From Isoetes taiwanensis (taxonomy: Eukaryota; Streptophyta; Lycopodiopsida; Isoetales; Isoetaceae), in assembly GCA_021234155.1 (NCBI GenBank), contig JAJEKV010000001.1, positions 18,249,382 to 18,313,381 on the forward strand: a stretch of 64,000 nt of DNA, written 5' to 3'. The notes below the pieces were generated by a model. It ran no database searches. It was given only the letters and a program-made list of their open reading frames with translations, and was not told where the DNA came from. Positions 12,094 to 23,411 of this stretch are shown here, piece after piece (the first letter of the stretch is position 1; each line of letters opens with the position of its first letter). The position numbers and the translations under genes are program-made.

Positions 12094-12108
12094 ATTTCTC
12101 TTGTAGTG
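12094..12108 (+). repeat. CACTA 3' terminal inverted repeat
   Basis: The sequence ATTTCTCTTGTAGTG ends exactly at the switch into LINE coding sequence. The partner 5' TIR is not in the window. Confidence 0.85.
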
Positions 12109-12720
12109 TCGGGATGGAATCCCATACGATGTATAATCCTCTCTAAGCATTGCCAACGTAAAGAGTCATATGCTCTCTTAAAGTCCAACTTCAGAAGAAC
12201 TACCAATTGACATGATCTCTGACACCAGTGTGCCCCTTCCCTTGCTGCAAGATAATTATCCAATATGGATCTCCATGGTAGGAAGGCAGACTGCTCATGA
12301 TCAATCACTCTCTGCAGCATAGGTTTCATTCTGGATGTAATGATCTTAGCCAAAGTCTTATAATTAGTGTTAGTCAGAGCAATGGGTCTCGACTCACCTA
12401 TAGACAACGGTCTGTCCACTTTGGAAATCAAGGAAATAAAGCTGGCGGAAATGGCCGGGTGAAGTTCTTTGGTCGACCATGCCCCTCTAATGGCTTCCAT
12501 CAATTTCGCCTTGAGTTCTGGTCAGAATTCCACATAAAACTCGAGGGGAAACCCATCTGGGCCAGGGGACTTGCCCGTTGCCATAGAGCATAGTGTTTTG
12601 AACCTCTTGCTCTGTGATGTCGGCCATGAGTTGTCTATTGTCAGCAAGCAGAATACTGGTTTGAGTTACCCGAGAGCAGGCCTCCATTGCATCATCAAAA
12701 CCCACCAGCTGAGGGTCCTC
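12109..12720 (-). pseudogene. LINE reverse transcriptase, N-terminal part
   Basis: The translated minus strand has GKSPGPDGFPLEFYVEF followed by a TGA where LINE proteins have Trp. It then continues with FISLISKVDRPLSI, RPIALTNTNYKTLAKI, EQSAFLPWRSILDN and LLKLDFKRAYDSLRW. These are RT motifs up to the first catalytic Asp block (the D of LDF). The frame ends at the CACTA junction immediately after MGFHP, before the second Asp box (YADD). It is therefore both nonsense-mutated and truncated by insertion. Confidence 0.8.
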
Positions 12721-13545
12721 TCAGAAAGGGGACTAGTATGTCTGCTTAAGAAAAACACCAATATCCTGTTGCTTCTCGATGATCATCCCCTTGTCATTCA
12801 AGACCCTAGAGATTCCATTCTCTGCTAGCCTGGCACCAGCCACCCCCTAAAGAATGCCTTGGAGTTCTCATGGTCCATCTCTGCATACCACCTAGATTTT
12901 GACCTTACAGCAGCTCCCCTTGCCTCTTCCTCTTCAATAGCCTTTGCCCTTCTTCCATCTCCTCCTCTCTATTTTGCTTACCAACATCAAGGGGGTCGTT
13001 CAACAAATTTTGTCTAGTGCTTCTCAGCTCATTATAGAGGTTATTTTTCTCCTTTCTAAATATAGCAGCACGATCCCTGCCCCATGCTTTTATCCATTTT
13101 TTCACAGCCTGAGCCTTCTGTACCTATCTTTTCATGCTAGGTAAGGATGTTTGGGGCAAGGAGGCAAGAAACAATTTGAATGCATCTACAAAGCTCTGCT
13201 TAGTCAGGTAGCTTGTATTAAACTTGAAGGGCAGGCATCCCTTCTCGTGTACCTCCGGTAGGGATTCAAATGTCAGTATTTGCGGAATATGGTCTGAATG
13301 GGAAAAGCACAAATAAGCCTGTACAAAGCATCGATCCATAAAGCTAGCTGTTCTATTAGCAACATAAAAACGGTCAAGGAGGCAGTAGACTCGGTTCTGA
13401 CCTTTCTGCTTATTGGACCAAGAGTAAAGAGCATTAGATGGGGTACAAGTAGTAGCCCAATATCATCCAGTAGGTGTTTTTAAGACATCTTTTCCTGAAG
13501 CTGGAGGTTACAGTTGACCCCTAACTTTTGGTCCCAAGTATCTGT
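12720..13545 (-). pseudogene. LINE linker between endonuclease and reverse transcriptase
   Basis: Minus-strand frames here include a Lys/Arg/Glu-rich piece (KKWIKAWGRDRAAIFRKEK) and a piece with FVQAYLCFSHSDHIPQIL. Both resemble the region that follows the endonuclease in plant LINEs, where the SDH(x)P block is the end of the endonuclease fold. The frame changes several times. A short C-rich tract lies at 13554-13577. Confidence 0.5.
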
Positions 13546-13985
13546 CATGTTAAACCCCCCCCCACCCCCCCCTCCCCAACCACCCAATTGTCCACTAGCT
13601 GCCTCATAGCCCAATTATCAATTTCGCCCCATAACAAGGCTCTCTCAGCAGGGTTGTTGGAGGCATAGACATTTATCAACCCCCAGGTCACCCCCTGCAT
13701 TTCAAATATAAGTGCCTGCCATATGCCGGTAGTGCTTGTGTGGGTGGCCTTAGGTGTGAGACCCTTCCAGAAGGCACCTACACCCCCCTTAGTCCCATCT
13801 GCTTTGAAAATAAGTGAGTTGTATCCACAACCCATCCATCCCCCTAGGGAACAAGCTTCAAAATCACCCAACCTATGCTCTTGAATAAGAATAATGTCAG
13901 CCTGCATAGAGCGCATAGCTATCAATACCCTGGCCCTCTTGAGAGCACCTTTGATTCCTCTAAGTTTCCACGATACAATCCTCAT
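13545..13985 (-). pseudogene. LINE APE-type endonuclease domain
   Basis: The reading frame starts MRIVSWKLRGIKGALKRA, where the usual endonuclease start has N in SWN and this copy has K. It continues ADIILIQEHRLGDFE (catalytic Glu in QEH), GGVGAFWKG and GLINVYASNNPAERALLW. These are the EEP/APE endonuclease motifs that nick target DNA before target-primed reverse transcription. The change of the metal-site Asn to Lys and the following C-rich frameshift tract indicate loss of activity. Confidence 0.75.
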
Positions 13986-14041
13986 ATCAAATGCCACCAC
14001 CTAACACTGATACACCTGCCCCGAGGCATATCAAATGTTCC

Positions 14042-16373
14042 TTAAAACCATATATTAAAATTGGGGCGCACATCCTGCCGGTGGGCAATGACCGACCACT
14101 CTACATCCAGCTCCAACGTTCGGCCAGTACTAATGAGAATACATATGGGTGGTAGAAGATTCACACCCCTTGCTAAATGTATGCCTATGAGTGGTAACCT
14201 TTCCGTACCCGTGTAGATCATAGCTTTACCCATAAGAAACACACATGCTTGGGGAATACAACCTACCTCTTTTTCCAAAGGGACTTCCTGGTCGATTGCA
14301 AGGACATCTGCGTCACCCCCTGCATCCCATTTATTGATGGTGTACTTGCCCCTGGGGTGAGGTCACCCCTCCCATCATATTCTGCATCTTGACTTCCCCT
14401 CCCTCTCCCCTGGCTACGCATCCCTGCCTCCATATAGGTCGTTGCACTTTTTTCCATCACCCCACGTGACATCATTATCCCTAGTAATACCGTCCTTATG
14501 TAGCATGACATCCTCAACCACGTCTTCAGGAGTTCCATAATTCCAATCCATGAAAGAGGGGCTGTCTTCCTTGCTTTTTGAACCCGTGCCATCCCCACTG
14601 TTTTTTGTGCAAGAGGGATTATTGCCCTCAGGAGGTGGCCACCTGTGCCTGTGCCTTTCTCCATATTAATGTTGTCGAACCCATCCACTTCTTCTCCAGT
14701 ACTGGTATCCCCCTTCAGGACACTAATAGTATCCCTTTTATTATTTTTTGTGGTAGGTGGTCTATCCTCCAAGTCTCCCATAGCCGAGCCATCCCTGTCC
14801 TTATCAATTCCTGTGCAACTTTCCCCATCCTCCCTAATTTTCGTTTCATCCAAACCACTTTCTAGTCTCCCCTTGAAGGAAAAGTTGCCATCTTTGTCCA
14901 CCTTATTTTCAGCGCCAATGTCCACACCTACACCGTTTTTGTCACCTCCATCAAATTGCGTGCCTTTCTCCACATTAACGTTGTCGAATCCATCCACTTC
15001 TTCTCCAGTACTGGTGTCCCCCTTCAGGACACTAATAGTATCCCTTTTATTATTTTTTGTGGTAGGTGGTCTACCCTCCAAGTCTCCCATAGCCGAGCCA
15101 TCCCTGTCTATCAATTCCTGTGCAACTTTCCCCATCCTCCCTAATTTCCGTGTCATCCAAACCACTTTCTAGTCTCCCCTTGAAGGAAAAGTTGCCATCT
15201 TTGTCCACCTTATTTTCAGCGCCAATGTCCACATCTACACCGTTTTTGTCACCTCCATCAATTTGCGTGCCACTTGCTCCCTCCATCTTGTTTAATGTGC
15301 CCTCCTTGCAACCATTAGCACCACACGATCCCTTTTTTTTTTTTTTGGGGGGCTCATTGAGAGAGGGCTCACATTCCTTGGTGCCAATCTTTATATTCTC
15401 TTTTTGTGGGTCGTCCAAGCCACTCTCTGATCTCCCTTCCAAGACAACAATAATGTTGTCGATGTTGTCCACCTTATTTTCAGTGCCCATGTCCCCATCC
15501 ATCTCGCTCTTTGAAGTCTTTCTGTTTTTTGAAGTTTTATCCACCAGTTTTCCGTGCCATCTATGCCAACTTTAGCGCCACATGATACCTTTTGGGGGAG
15601 CTTATTAAGAGAGAGCTCATTTTCCATGATGCCTGTCCCTATCTCCTCCTTTTGCGGACCATAGGAACACTCTCCTTTATGAGGGACACTATCTGGATTA
15701 ATGTAGCTCACATCCCCATGCACCCCTCTAGTCACAGATTAGGCATATCACCCTCCTCTTGTACCTCGCCCACCCCACTTGGATACCACGTTGCTTCCAA
15801 GGTGTTGTCCTGAAGCAGAGAGAATTCCTTTCCTCGTAGATCGTCACCTTGGTTGGGGCATCCCTCAGACCCACCTTGGCCCGATATTTCCAACCTAGCC
15901 ACATCCCTGTATGTTGACTCCCTGAGCAAGGTTTCTCCACCACCACATGGAAGCAAGGCCTGGTCATGCGCTTGTTGGGGGTTGACACCTTCCTTGTTTT
16001 GCGCTTGTTGAGGATTGACACCTCCCTTGTCTTGCGCTTGTTGTGTCTTGGCATCTCCCTCATCACTTCCCAAGGTGTCAATACAACATGAGGTATTCTT
16101 CTTGGAAGGCTCATGGACATCTATTGGATGGGCCATAGCTTGTAGCTCATGGACATCTATTGGGTGGGCCATAGCTTGTAGATCAGTGGCCACCGCTTGA
16201 AGATGTCCCACATAGAGGGATGAAACACTCCCCTCAATATTTAAACCCATGCCAGAAGTAGACACATCTTTATTATGCAGAGCACAGCAATTTTCCTTTA
16301 TATTTGAAACCTTCAATACATCACCATATATATCGCCTTCAATCATAACTATGCAACCCAAAATGGCTACCAA
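14042..16373 (-). pseudogene. LINE ORF1-like low-complexity region with internal duplications
   Basis: Several overlapping minus-strand frames (for example 16373-15732, 15544-15071, 15165-14263) encode polar, acidic, Gly/Asp/Lys-rich protein without a recognised RNA-binding or zinc-knuckle domain. A 309-bp (103-codon) segment is duplicated in tandem: the block containing GDTSTGEEVDGFDN occurs near 14680 and again near 14990. Smaller repeats are AMAHPIDVHE (twice) and GVNPQQAQ-like units. Position upstream of the endonuclease makes ORF1 the natural identity. The sequence alone does not prove it, and the frame is broken in several places. Confidence 0.5.
14640..15255. repeat. Tandem duplication, 309-bp unit
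   Basis: The sequence starting GTTGTCGAACCCATCCACTT at 14671 recurs as GTTGTCGAATCCATCCACTT at 14980, and the similarity continues for about 300 bases with few differences. The period is a multiple of three, so it preserves a reading frame. Confidence 0.85.
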
Positions 16374-16399
16374 CTAACCCCATTGATAGCCTACTAGCT

Positions 16400-17050
16400 A
16401 TATAGTATCCCCAACGTGCAACATCTAACCAAGATAGGAATTTGCACCAAAATCGGGCCCCATGGCCTAGTGTAAGTCTAACCAGTACAGATCCTCCAAC
16501 CATTCAACAAAGACTGTGAAAGTATGCATGGGCCGCTATCGAGACTCACGAAAATGAAATGCTCTGACCCGGATTAAAACTGCGTCAAGGTTACCTTGGA
16601 CTGTGAAGAACCCATCCTTTTCAAAATAAGACACCCAAAGTGCTTGCCTCATAACAATCAATTCCCACAGCTCCCTAGTGTTACCAGTGATCCATCCCCA
16701 TCTCACAAAGGATTGGTTGGTCAAAATGGCTGGAACGTAAATAAAGGGATCATGAGTACTGCTAGGCGATGAGGAGGCTCCAGATCAGTGCGCATCGGAT
16801 GACTCAGATGATGATGACGAGATGACCACCACCTCACCCTCCGTTTGATCCATGCTAAATCTTGTAGATCTCAATGCGGACCTGGCAGTCGTAGTAGTCA
16901 CTCTGTTTGTTGCCCTTAGACTAGAATAGACGTTAACATATAATCACACACGGGAATATAAATTCACACCTTAACTTCAAATTCATATATCATGGAACTC
17001 AAGTAGTACACAACTTTTATTAACTGTAGAAAAGATACATAGTAACTGTT
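16400..17050. other. No gene recognised
   Basis: The stretch contains a short minus-strand frame (16724-16536) that may be LINE 5' sequence and otherwise holds nothing I can name. Confidence 0.3.
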
Positions 17051-17052
17051 TT

Positions 17053-19953
17053 TCATTTTTCCACTAGCATCCCCAAGGATATGAGAAGCTTATTCCTTAC
17101 ATCCTGAGGTATTGTAACTCTCGCTGTTTTACTAGGAATAGTTTTTGGAGTCCACGAGTACAATACGGTTTCAATGTCTAGCCAAAGATCAGGATCACTT
17201 GGATTTCTCCTCCACTTCTTTGTCCAACAATCTGAATATCTTTTCTTTATCGGTGACATTACTCAACTGATGTCTTTGGACACCACCATTCCACAGCACC
17301 TTATTGAAGTTAACATCACCTTCTTCTTTGCAAATATCCGAGATAGTGTATCCCAACCACCTTTGGATAGGTCTCTAGATCTGCTGGTTTTACTACTACA
17401 AATTGGTGGCACTCCACGTCGGTTAGAAGGTTCATAACAATCCATGCCTAAATATTTTGGCCTATCCTTCTTAGGACCAACATAGTGTTTATCAGTTGAG
17501 GAGGAGCATATGCCTTCACAATGCTACTAATGGTACCATCATCTTCGTCGGCACCGGCTAATGTTTTCCACTTACTTTTAGGGAACCACCCTTCTAGCAG
17601 CTCTTCTGAGGATGTGTCTACCTCATCCAACAAGTTGATCACCTTCTTCCAATAATCTATCAATGCACGATTAGTGTCATTTGAATTAGTTTGTCAATGC
17701 TTGATGTAGTCATTGATGCCATCCTTAGTCAAGCCCAATTGCTTGACTTCTTGATTGGTTTTAGAGCTTTTGGTTGACGGGGAGGTATCATAGGCTTGCC
17801 ATTTGCATCCCTAGGCCAAATTTCTGCCCCACCTCTCCACATCTCCTCTGAAGGTCTCATTTTCCATTGCATGATTGGAATCCCTTCTCTCACCCAAAAA
17901 GTGAATTGAAGAGGTCTAGAATGACCTTCCATGTCGAGAGCATAACCGTCCACAAAACTCTTCCAATCAGGCACTTCTTCTATGATAGATCCTATAGGAG
18001 ATGGATTTGTACATCCATGAAATATTTCCAATAGCCTGGGAAAGTTGGTAACTGTCTGCTGTCTCAATACATGACTATATTTTCCAAATAATGCATCCAC
18101 ATCCTCATGAGTATGTCCGGGCATTAGGAACCCCAAATTGACTCTTTCAAAAATACCCACAGCTGTTAAGTAGGATAGGAAAGAAAACATCCACTGTTTT
18201 TATTTTGACCCGGCACAATTATCTAGTTGCAAGAGGAGCTTTCTGGGCAGATCTCGAGGTTTAGCACAAGATGTTGAAGCTCCAACATGTTCATTAGCTC
18301 CATTCCTCCTAAATCTTGCCTTGCTAAACTTTTCAATACTATTAGGGGTTCCATCCAACAATGCACTATGTAGTGCACGGCTAGTCTGTGGGATCCCTGT
18401 AGGTGACCATTGTAACCCTTCTCATAGTTTCTTAAACACCTCATGATACTCCCAATGTGAAAGTCCGGACCATCACTCCACAACTCTAAACTGAAATGGC
18501 CATAATAGGTGCGAGGCTGCCCATGCAATATTGCCCTAGTCATTGAAAAATGCAAAGGGTATGATCTTCCACATGACTTAGGAATGTACTTGAATTGTGG
18601 AAGACAAGTCTTCTGTTGGTCCATTTTATCATGTATAATACATAGATAGTTATTAGGTTCCATTCGGATAAGGTCCTCCACATCCAATAAGTTGATCTAC
18701 ATGATAGTTGATCGTCATATGGTCCTTCATATGTTCCCTTATCTTTGCCCTTAGACTTGGTTGCACGGTCTTATCTAGTGTCTCCTTCAGCTTAGCACAT
18801 AAATTGCACTTGGCAAAGTTGTTTGAAGTTGCTATGGTCACATGCTTGAAATGCTTATTCCATAGCCTACTAAAACTGGCTGGGATATAGAGGCCACTCC
18901 AAGTTCGAAGCAATGCATTTTTTCCTCTAATATGCTCTTAAGGGTACAATGGGATGGCAATCTCTTTTCAACAATAACTCTCTACCTGTTCATCCTTCTT
19001 ACTCTTATGTGGCATGTTTTCGCATTGAAATCCACATATCTTTCAAATATTTCCTTTGTAGCTATAGTTCTTGAGGTAGGCCTTACCGGGCCGGTGTTCC
19101 CATGCAATGCAATTTTACTACCATTTTCATGTCTCTTTTTGCCGGTTGTGCCAAGAAGAGGTTGGAATTCCATGTATAGCCATCCATGCTTTTGAACATA
19201 TCCACTTTCCATTCAATGGAAATCTTTTCTTCTTTGATCTTTCATCACGAATTGTATAGCCAAATATGGTGTACATGAAATTCCTCCTGCTATCACACTT
19301 ATGTTCCGATATGTAGCTCTTCGCCACCATCTCCTCTATTGTGAACATTCTAATACGGAGGCCCAACAACATTCACTTCCTCTAACCTTCATCAAGGCTT
19401 CGGAGAACAATCATAATCGACTTGCATCTTTTGGTGGGATAATGTTTGAAAGTTGGAAGTGGCCTCTTGCTACACTTGTGTGAACATTATTGACAATGGT
19501 TCTACATCTATAGGAAACGTGTAGTTCCCCCCTCGGTTGAATCTTGTCCCTAGGCCATGCAACAATAGTTGGAACCTCTAGTTGCTTCACACAAGCAAAG
19601 GCATTCTTGTTTGCACGAACCCTTTTCCTTCCAATTGTCATATAATTTTGAGATTGCCACACCTAACCTGTCCTCCCCTAATCTTTCATCATTCACTTTG
19701 CATTGATAGGATCTGCTAGAACAATAATCCCTTCTCCCCATCGCCTCTCATTTGCATGCATGCGGGATCTTGACCTTTTGTTTTTCCAATGACCCAGAGT
19801 ATAAAGTACAATTTCCTTTCCTTTGGCATCATCCTTTTCATTTGAGGTCTTTTCCTTTCCTTTGCCATCATCTTTGTCATCCTTGCCTTGATCACCATCA
19901 TTGGGGGCCTTGGGGGGATTTAGCATTTTGCATGCCATTGACCTAAAATGCAT
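17053..19953 (-). pseudogene. DUF7869-type transposon-associated protein, decayed
   Basis: Minus-strand fragments in order: a Lys/Asp-rich N-terminus (19953-19700), a basic part with GRKRVRANKNAFACVK (19662-19411), FMYTIFGYTIRDERSKKK (19372-19127), a Cys-containing part with FAKCNLCAKLKETLDKT (18913-18653), MDQQKTCLPQFKY (18687-18223), then QLDNCAGSK, GHTHEDVDALFGKYSHVLR and a C-terminal tail (18190-17053). The trio 'MDQxKxxxP', 'QLDNCxxxNKN' and 'GHTHEDxD' is characteristic of DUF7869 proteins, a family with nuclease-like Asp/His motifs found repeatedly in mobile elements. Here QLDNCAGSK is followed by an in-frame TAA where NKN is expected, and the frame shifts at about 18670. The copy cannot make the full protein. 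No terminal repeats were identified. Confidence 0.65.
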
Positions 19954-19984
19954 AAAAACCTATAGTAAGTTAGCATATCCAAAT

Positions 19985-20462
19985 AACATCTCCCTAACAT
20001 GTTCTTAAATGAAAGTTAACCTTAATAATAACCTTAATAACCTATAATAACTTAATCTATAATAGTAATAAGTTGACCTATAATATATTAACTTATAATA
20101 ACCTTAAATGTTGTAACCTTAGAAACAACTTTAAAGCTTATTATAGGTTAGCACTTTTAAGGTTAGAAGTTTTAAGGTTAAAACTTCAAACCTTCAATAA
20201 ATATAACCTTAAAACTTCTAAAACTTAAAACTTCTAAATTCAAATTCATAAACTTTTAAACTTATAACCTTATTTATGAACTTAAAAATATTAACCTTAA
20301 CTAATAACCTTAACTTATAAACCTTAAAACTATTAACTTTAACTTATTAACCTTAACTTATAACCTTAACTTATAACCTTAAAACTATTAACCTTAACTT
20401 ATAACCTTAACTTTTAACCTTAAAACTATTAACCTTAAATCTTATAACTTATAACCCTTGCA
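19985..20462. repeat. AT-rich degenerate tandem array (AACCTTAACTTAT words)
   Basis: Almost half a kilobase is composed of AACCTTAA, CTTATAACC and AAAACTATTAACC words in irregular tandem. There is no coding potential. Confidence 0.85.
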
Positions 20463-20499
20463 ATAAATTTTCGCGGCAGTTATTATGGCGCGGTACGAA

Positions 20500-21130
20500 T
20501 TTTTTAAAGCAGTTATTATTTCCAGTTTACAATCCCTTTCGAACTTTTCCAGCTTTTACGTCGTCTCTCTTCGAACTTACGTGCGCTTTTCGATCTTTTC
20601 TTTCGATCTTCTCTTCTGCTGCGCTTCAGGCTTGCGCTTTTCGGCTGTGCTTTTGACTGCGCTTTCGACCTATCATCTTTCGACCTATCTGCTTTTCTGG
20701 CTATCTATCTGCTTCAATCGGCTATCTAGAGCTTCAATCTTCAATCTGCTTCAATCCAAATTCTATCGCTTCTCGGCTTCTATCTGTATTGTGTTCTTAT
20801 TTTCGGCTTCTATCTTCTTTAAACTCGGCTTCTATATGCTTTAAACTCGGCTTTTCGAGCTTTTCGGCTTCTACAATCATCTGCTTTAGGGTTTTCGGCT
20901 CAAAGGTGTTTTCGGCTCAAAGGTTTGTAGGCTTTTTTGGCTTTTTTGGTTTTTCGGCTCTCTACAATCTCTCTGACTTTGAATAACTTTGGTTTTTTGT
21001 GTTAAAGCTTCTCGGCTTCTCGGCTTCTCGAATCAAATCAACTTTGGTTTTCGATCTTTTGGTTTTGGCTTGAAGGCAAAGGCTCAATTCTCGGGTACAG
21101 AACACAAATAGGTTAGTATTTCCTGTTATT
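20500..21130. repeat. Pyrimidine-rich TTCGGCTTCT repeat region
   Basis: Variants of CTTCGGCTTCTATC, GCTTTCGACC and TTTTCGGCTC recur throughout. The open frames across it (for example 20485-20844) are Phe/Ser-rich repeat translations without family similarity, so I do not call a gene. A transcribed leader or low-complexity part of a transposon is possible. Confidence 0.6.
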
Positions 21131-21214
21131 TACATAAAGTAGGTATTTTACATAAAGCATGTTATTTACTTTTACATGCATCGGGTCCTAAAGCGCCCCT
21201 ACCACCTTCATATA

Positions 21215-21600
21215 TAGATCACGCTCTATGATCTTGTTACGTGATCTTGCCTATATGATCTGCTCTTATTCTATTTCACTAGCTCTTCCTCTATACGATT
21301 TCTAATTAATGATCTAAAATAATGAAGTAAATAATGATCTATGATCTATCTGCTCTATGATCTTGCTCTATGATCTATGATCTATCTTGCTCTATGATCT
21401 ATCTGCTCTATGATCTATGATCTATCTGCTCTATGATATATCTGCTCTATGATCTATGATCTATCCGCTCTATGATCTTGCTTATATGATTTTCTTTGTA
21501 TCTGCTCTTATTCTATTTCACTCAGCTCTTCCTCTATCTTGCTCTAAATAATGAACTAAAACAATGAACTAAATATTGAACTAAAATAATGTATTACGCA
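21215..21600. repeat. CTATGATCTATCTGCT tandem repeat
   Basis: More than a dozen near-copies of 'CTATGATCT' alternate with 'ATCTGCT' and 'CTTG', and a related TATTCTATTTCACT block flanks them on both sides (near 21270 and 21500). This implies duplication of a larger segment as well. Confidence 0.85.
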
Positions 21601-21888
21601 TTATGCATTACGTTAGAATAATATGTTAGAATGGGAGAAATCGGCGCTTTGGCATTTCTATTTTGGTTTCGATTTTCCACTAGGTTAATCAAAGCCGCCA
21701 GCGGCGTTTTAGTTTGGCTTTTCTATTTCATACGGTTCTATACAAATCGCGCCCGCGTGTGAAATAGATACGTGAAAAAAAAACAAAGCAAAGCTTTGGG
21801 CGTTTTGAATTATGTATGTTGAGAATCCTTCTCTTGGGGAGAGTAATATATCATTTGCTAATTACTTAATTTCTCTCGTTCTAGTGCC

Positions 21889-22161
21889 ATGGATTTTCCT
21901 TATGCATGGACACCGGGTGATCCTACTTTGGATGGTTCTAGTTCAAATACACTTCCCCTGGGCGACCATCAACTCGGGACCTGTACAAGATATTACTTGA
22001 TTGTCTTTGTTCAAAGCGTTCAAAGAGAGTTGGAGATTCCATTAGGCGGTCGTATCGGGGCCATGGGAACACTTCCATCGCATCTCTACGGACATATGCG
22101 GCTCCTCATGCTCTTAGTAAGGCTCATGCCAATAAATAAGTCACGAGGATTTGATTTATAG
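21889..22161 (+). CDS. Small hypothetical ORF
   Basis: A 90-codon frame opens with an ATG in fair context (GTGCCATGG) after a CT-rich stretch resembling a splice acceptor. It reads MDFPYAWTPGD, a Ser/Gly linker and LGGRIGAMGTLPSHLYGHMRLL. The following bases keep long open frames (22234-22521), so this may be the first exon of a larger broken gene. CG-rich palindrome words like those listed at 25205-25480 flank it at about 21645-21765 and 22310-22395, linking it to the neighbouring unknown gene. I do not recognise the protein. Confidence 0.25.
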   Translation: MDFPYAWTPGDPTLDGSSSNTLPLGDHQLGTCTRYYLIVFVQSVQRELEIPLGGRIGAMGTLPSHLYGHMRLLMLLVRLMPINKSRGFDL

Positions 22162-22539
22162 TATCAAGGATCGATACAACACTGGGTTTGGAGACTCGAC
22201 ATTAGCAGGGAAGATGAGGATCTGTCATATCCGATGAAAGGGCAAGGTGGGACTTTTTTGCGGTATTGGGCCGATGAAGTGGGCCTATGTGATGATTGTA
22301 GAGATAGAAAGAATTGGCGCTGGCGCATTTTTGTAGAAGAAGAAATGTACATACACTTTTTGGAATATGAATACAAACTTCGGCGCTGGCGCAATTTTGC
22401 ACTATACTTTTACGTCATTAGTTTATTATGTTTTTTTATATGCAATGTCGAAAACATTGAATCCTTTGATGCCCTCCGGCCAAGATGCGACCAACCCCAA
22501 GAAACTACATATTTTCATTAATGTGTAGTTTCATGGGGT

Positions 22540-23400
22540 TGATATAACTGGCTAAAGAACATCACGAAATTCAAAATTCACAACATCACTTGAGATGTTA
22601 TGATATATTCATTTTTTTTTGAATATCCAAATATACATACCTTTTTTTTGACGTTCTTTTGGCCATGCTACAAATGTGCCCACACTTTCACCAAGCTGTA
22701 GACGCCACGGGATGTCTTCTTGGAAGAGCCTCATCTTCATAATTGCGGTTTATAATGGAAATCTTCTAAACTGTTTCCAAGAGGAACACCATGACACATA
22801 GAACTTGGATTCAGATCTTGATTTTACATAAGCCTACTTTCAAGGCTTCAAGTTTCTTTGTTAAAAGATAGCATTCTTCTCCCGATTAATCGATAAAGAA
22901 CCGAATGCATTGTAAAAATAGAGGGCCGAAAAATAGAGAACAAGAGAATGCATTGAATGGAATCACACTCACCATAGTTCGCCGGACATCGAATGGATAT
23001 TGAAGGCGGCTCGATCGAATGGATTGAAGGCGCTCGATCGATCGAATGGGATTGAAGCGAATCTTGATCGATCGAGCGGATCTTGGCGCTCGATAGTCGA
23101 TTGTTCTTGGGGCCTCGATAGTAGGAATGATCTTGGGCGCTCTGATAGTAGGTGGCCGATTAGGTGGTAGTAGATTGCCACATATGCGTTTCTTGAAATT
23201 AATAATTAATTGTTATCTTGAAATTGCACTAAAAAGAAAAACACAATTTAAATTTGTAAATGACCGGGACGGGCGGTTAATTAAGGCGGTATAAATTTAA
23301 AAGGACGCGAATTTGAATTTACGGTTGTAAATCTGACGGCCTAGATTATGAACGCATACATATAAGTTCAAACCAAAACCCCAGTCTCATACTATCCGCA
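22540..23400. other. Intergenic, with CGATCGA-rich repeat at 22975-23170
   Basis: Between 22975 and 23170 the words GGCGCTCGATCGATCGAAT, GCTCGATAGT and GGCGCTC recur irregularly. The rest shows nothing recognisable. A TATA-like CATATAAG at about 23356 lies roughly 55 bases before the next start codon and could be its promoter. Confidence 0.4.
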
Positions 23401-23411
23401 CTTGCAGTTCT

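Larger units (their letters stand above)
1760..12108 (+). mobile_element. CACTA (En/Spm-type) DNA transposon, 3' end mapped
   Basis: The right end reads ATTTCTCTTGTAGTG, the reverse complement of a CACTACAAGAGAAAT terminal inverted repeat, which is diagnostic of CACTA elements. Just inside it lies about 0.6 kb of short degenerate repeats of the kind found in CACTA subterminal regions, and the element encodes a TNP2-type transposase on the plus strand. The last element base is 12108. Beyond it the sequence is a LINE reverse transcriptase on the opposite strand, so the element inserted into that LINE. The usual 3-bp target duplication would be TCG (12109-12111). I could not find the matching left terminus (CACTACAAGAG) anywhere in the first 2 kb. 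The left end is therefore outside the window or deleted, and 1760 is only where transposase coding is first recognisable. Confidence 0.85.
12109..16400 (-). mobile_element. Non-LTR retrotransposon (LINE), 3' part displaced by the CACTA insertion
   Basis: Read on the minus strand this region has the order of a plant L1-type LINE: a long low-complexity ORF1-like region (about 16.37-14.04 kb), an APE-type endonuclease (13.99-13.55 kb), a linker, and the first part of a reverse transcriptase (12.7-12.1 kb). Coding stops abruptly inside the RT palm at the CACTA terminus. The catalytic box, zinc-finger region and poly(A) tail should therefore lie beyond the unseen left end of the CACTA. Frames shift often, so the element is dead. 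The 5' boundary is approximate. Confidence 0.75.

Noticed and set aside
12297-12593. Plus-strand ORFs opposite the LINE RT
   Set aside because: Clear RT motifs lie on the minus strand; these are shadows.
14578-15575. Plus-strand Ser/Pro/Leu-rich ORFs up to 175 codons
   Set aside because: They mirror the duplicated ORF1-like region of the minus-strand LINE. The strand is set by the adjoining endonuclease and RT.
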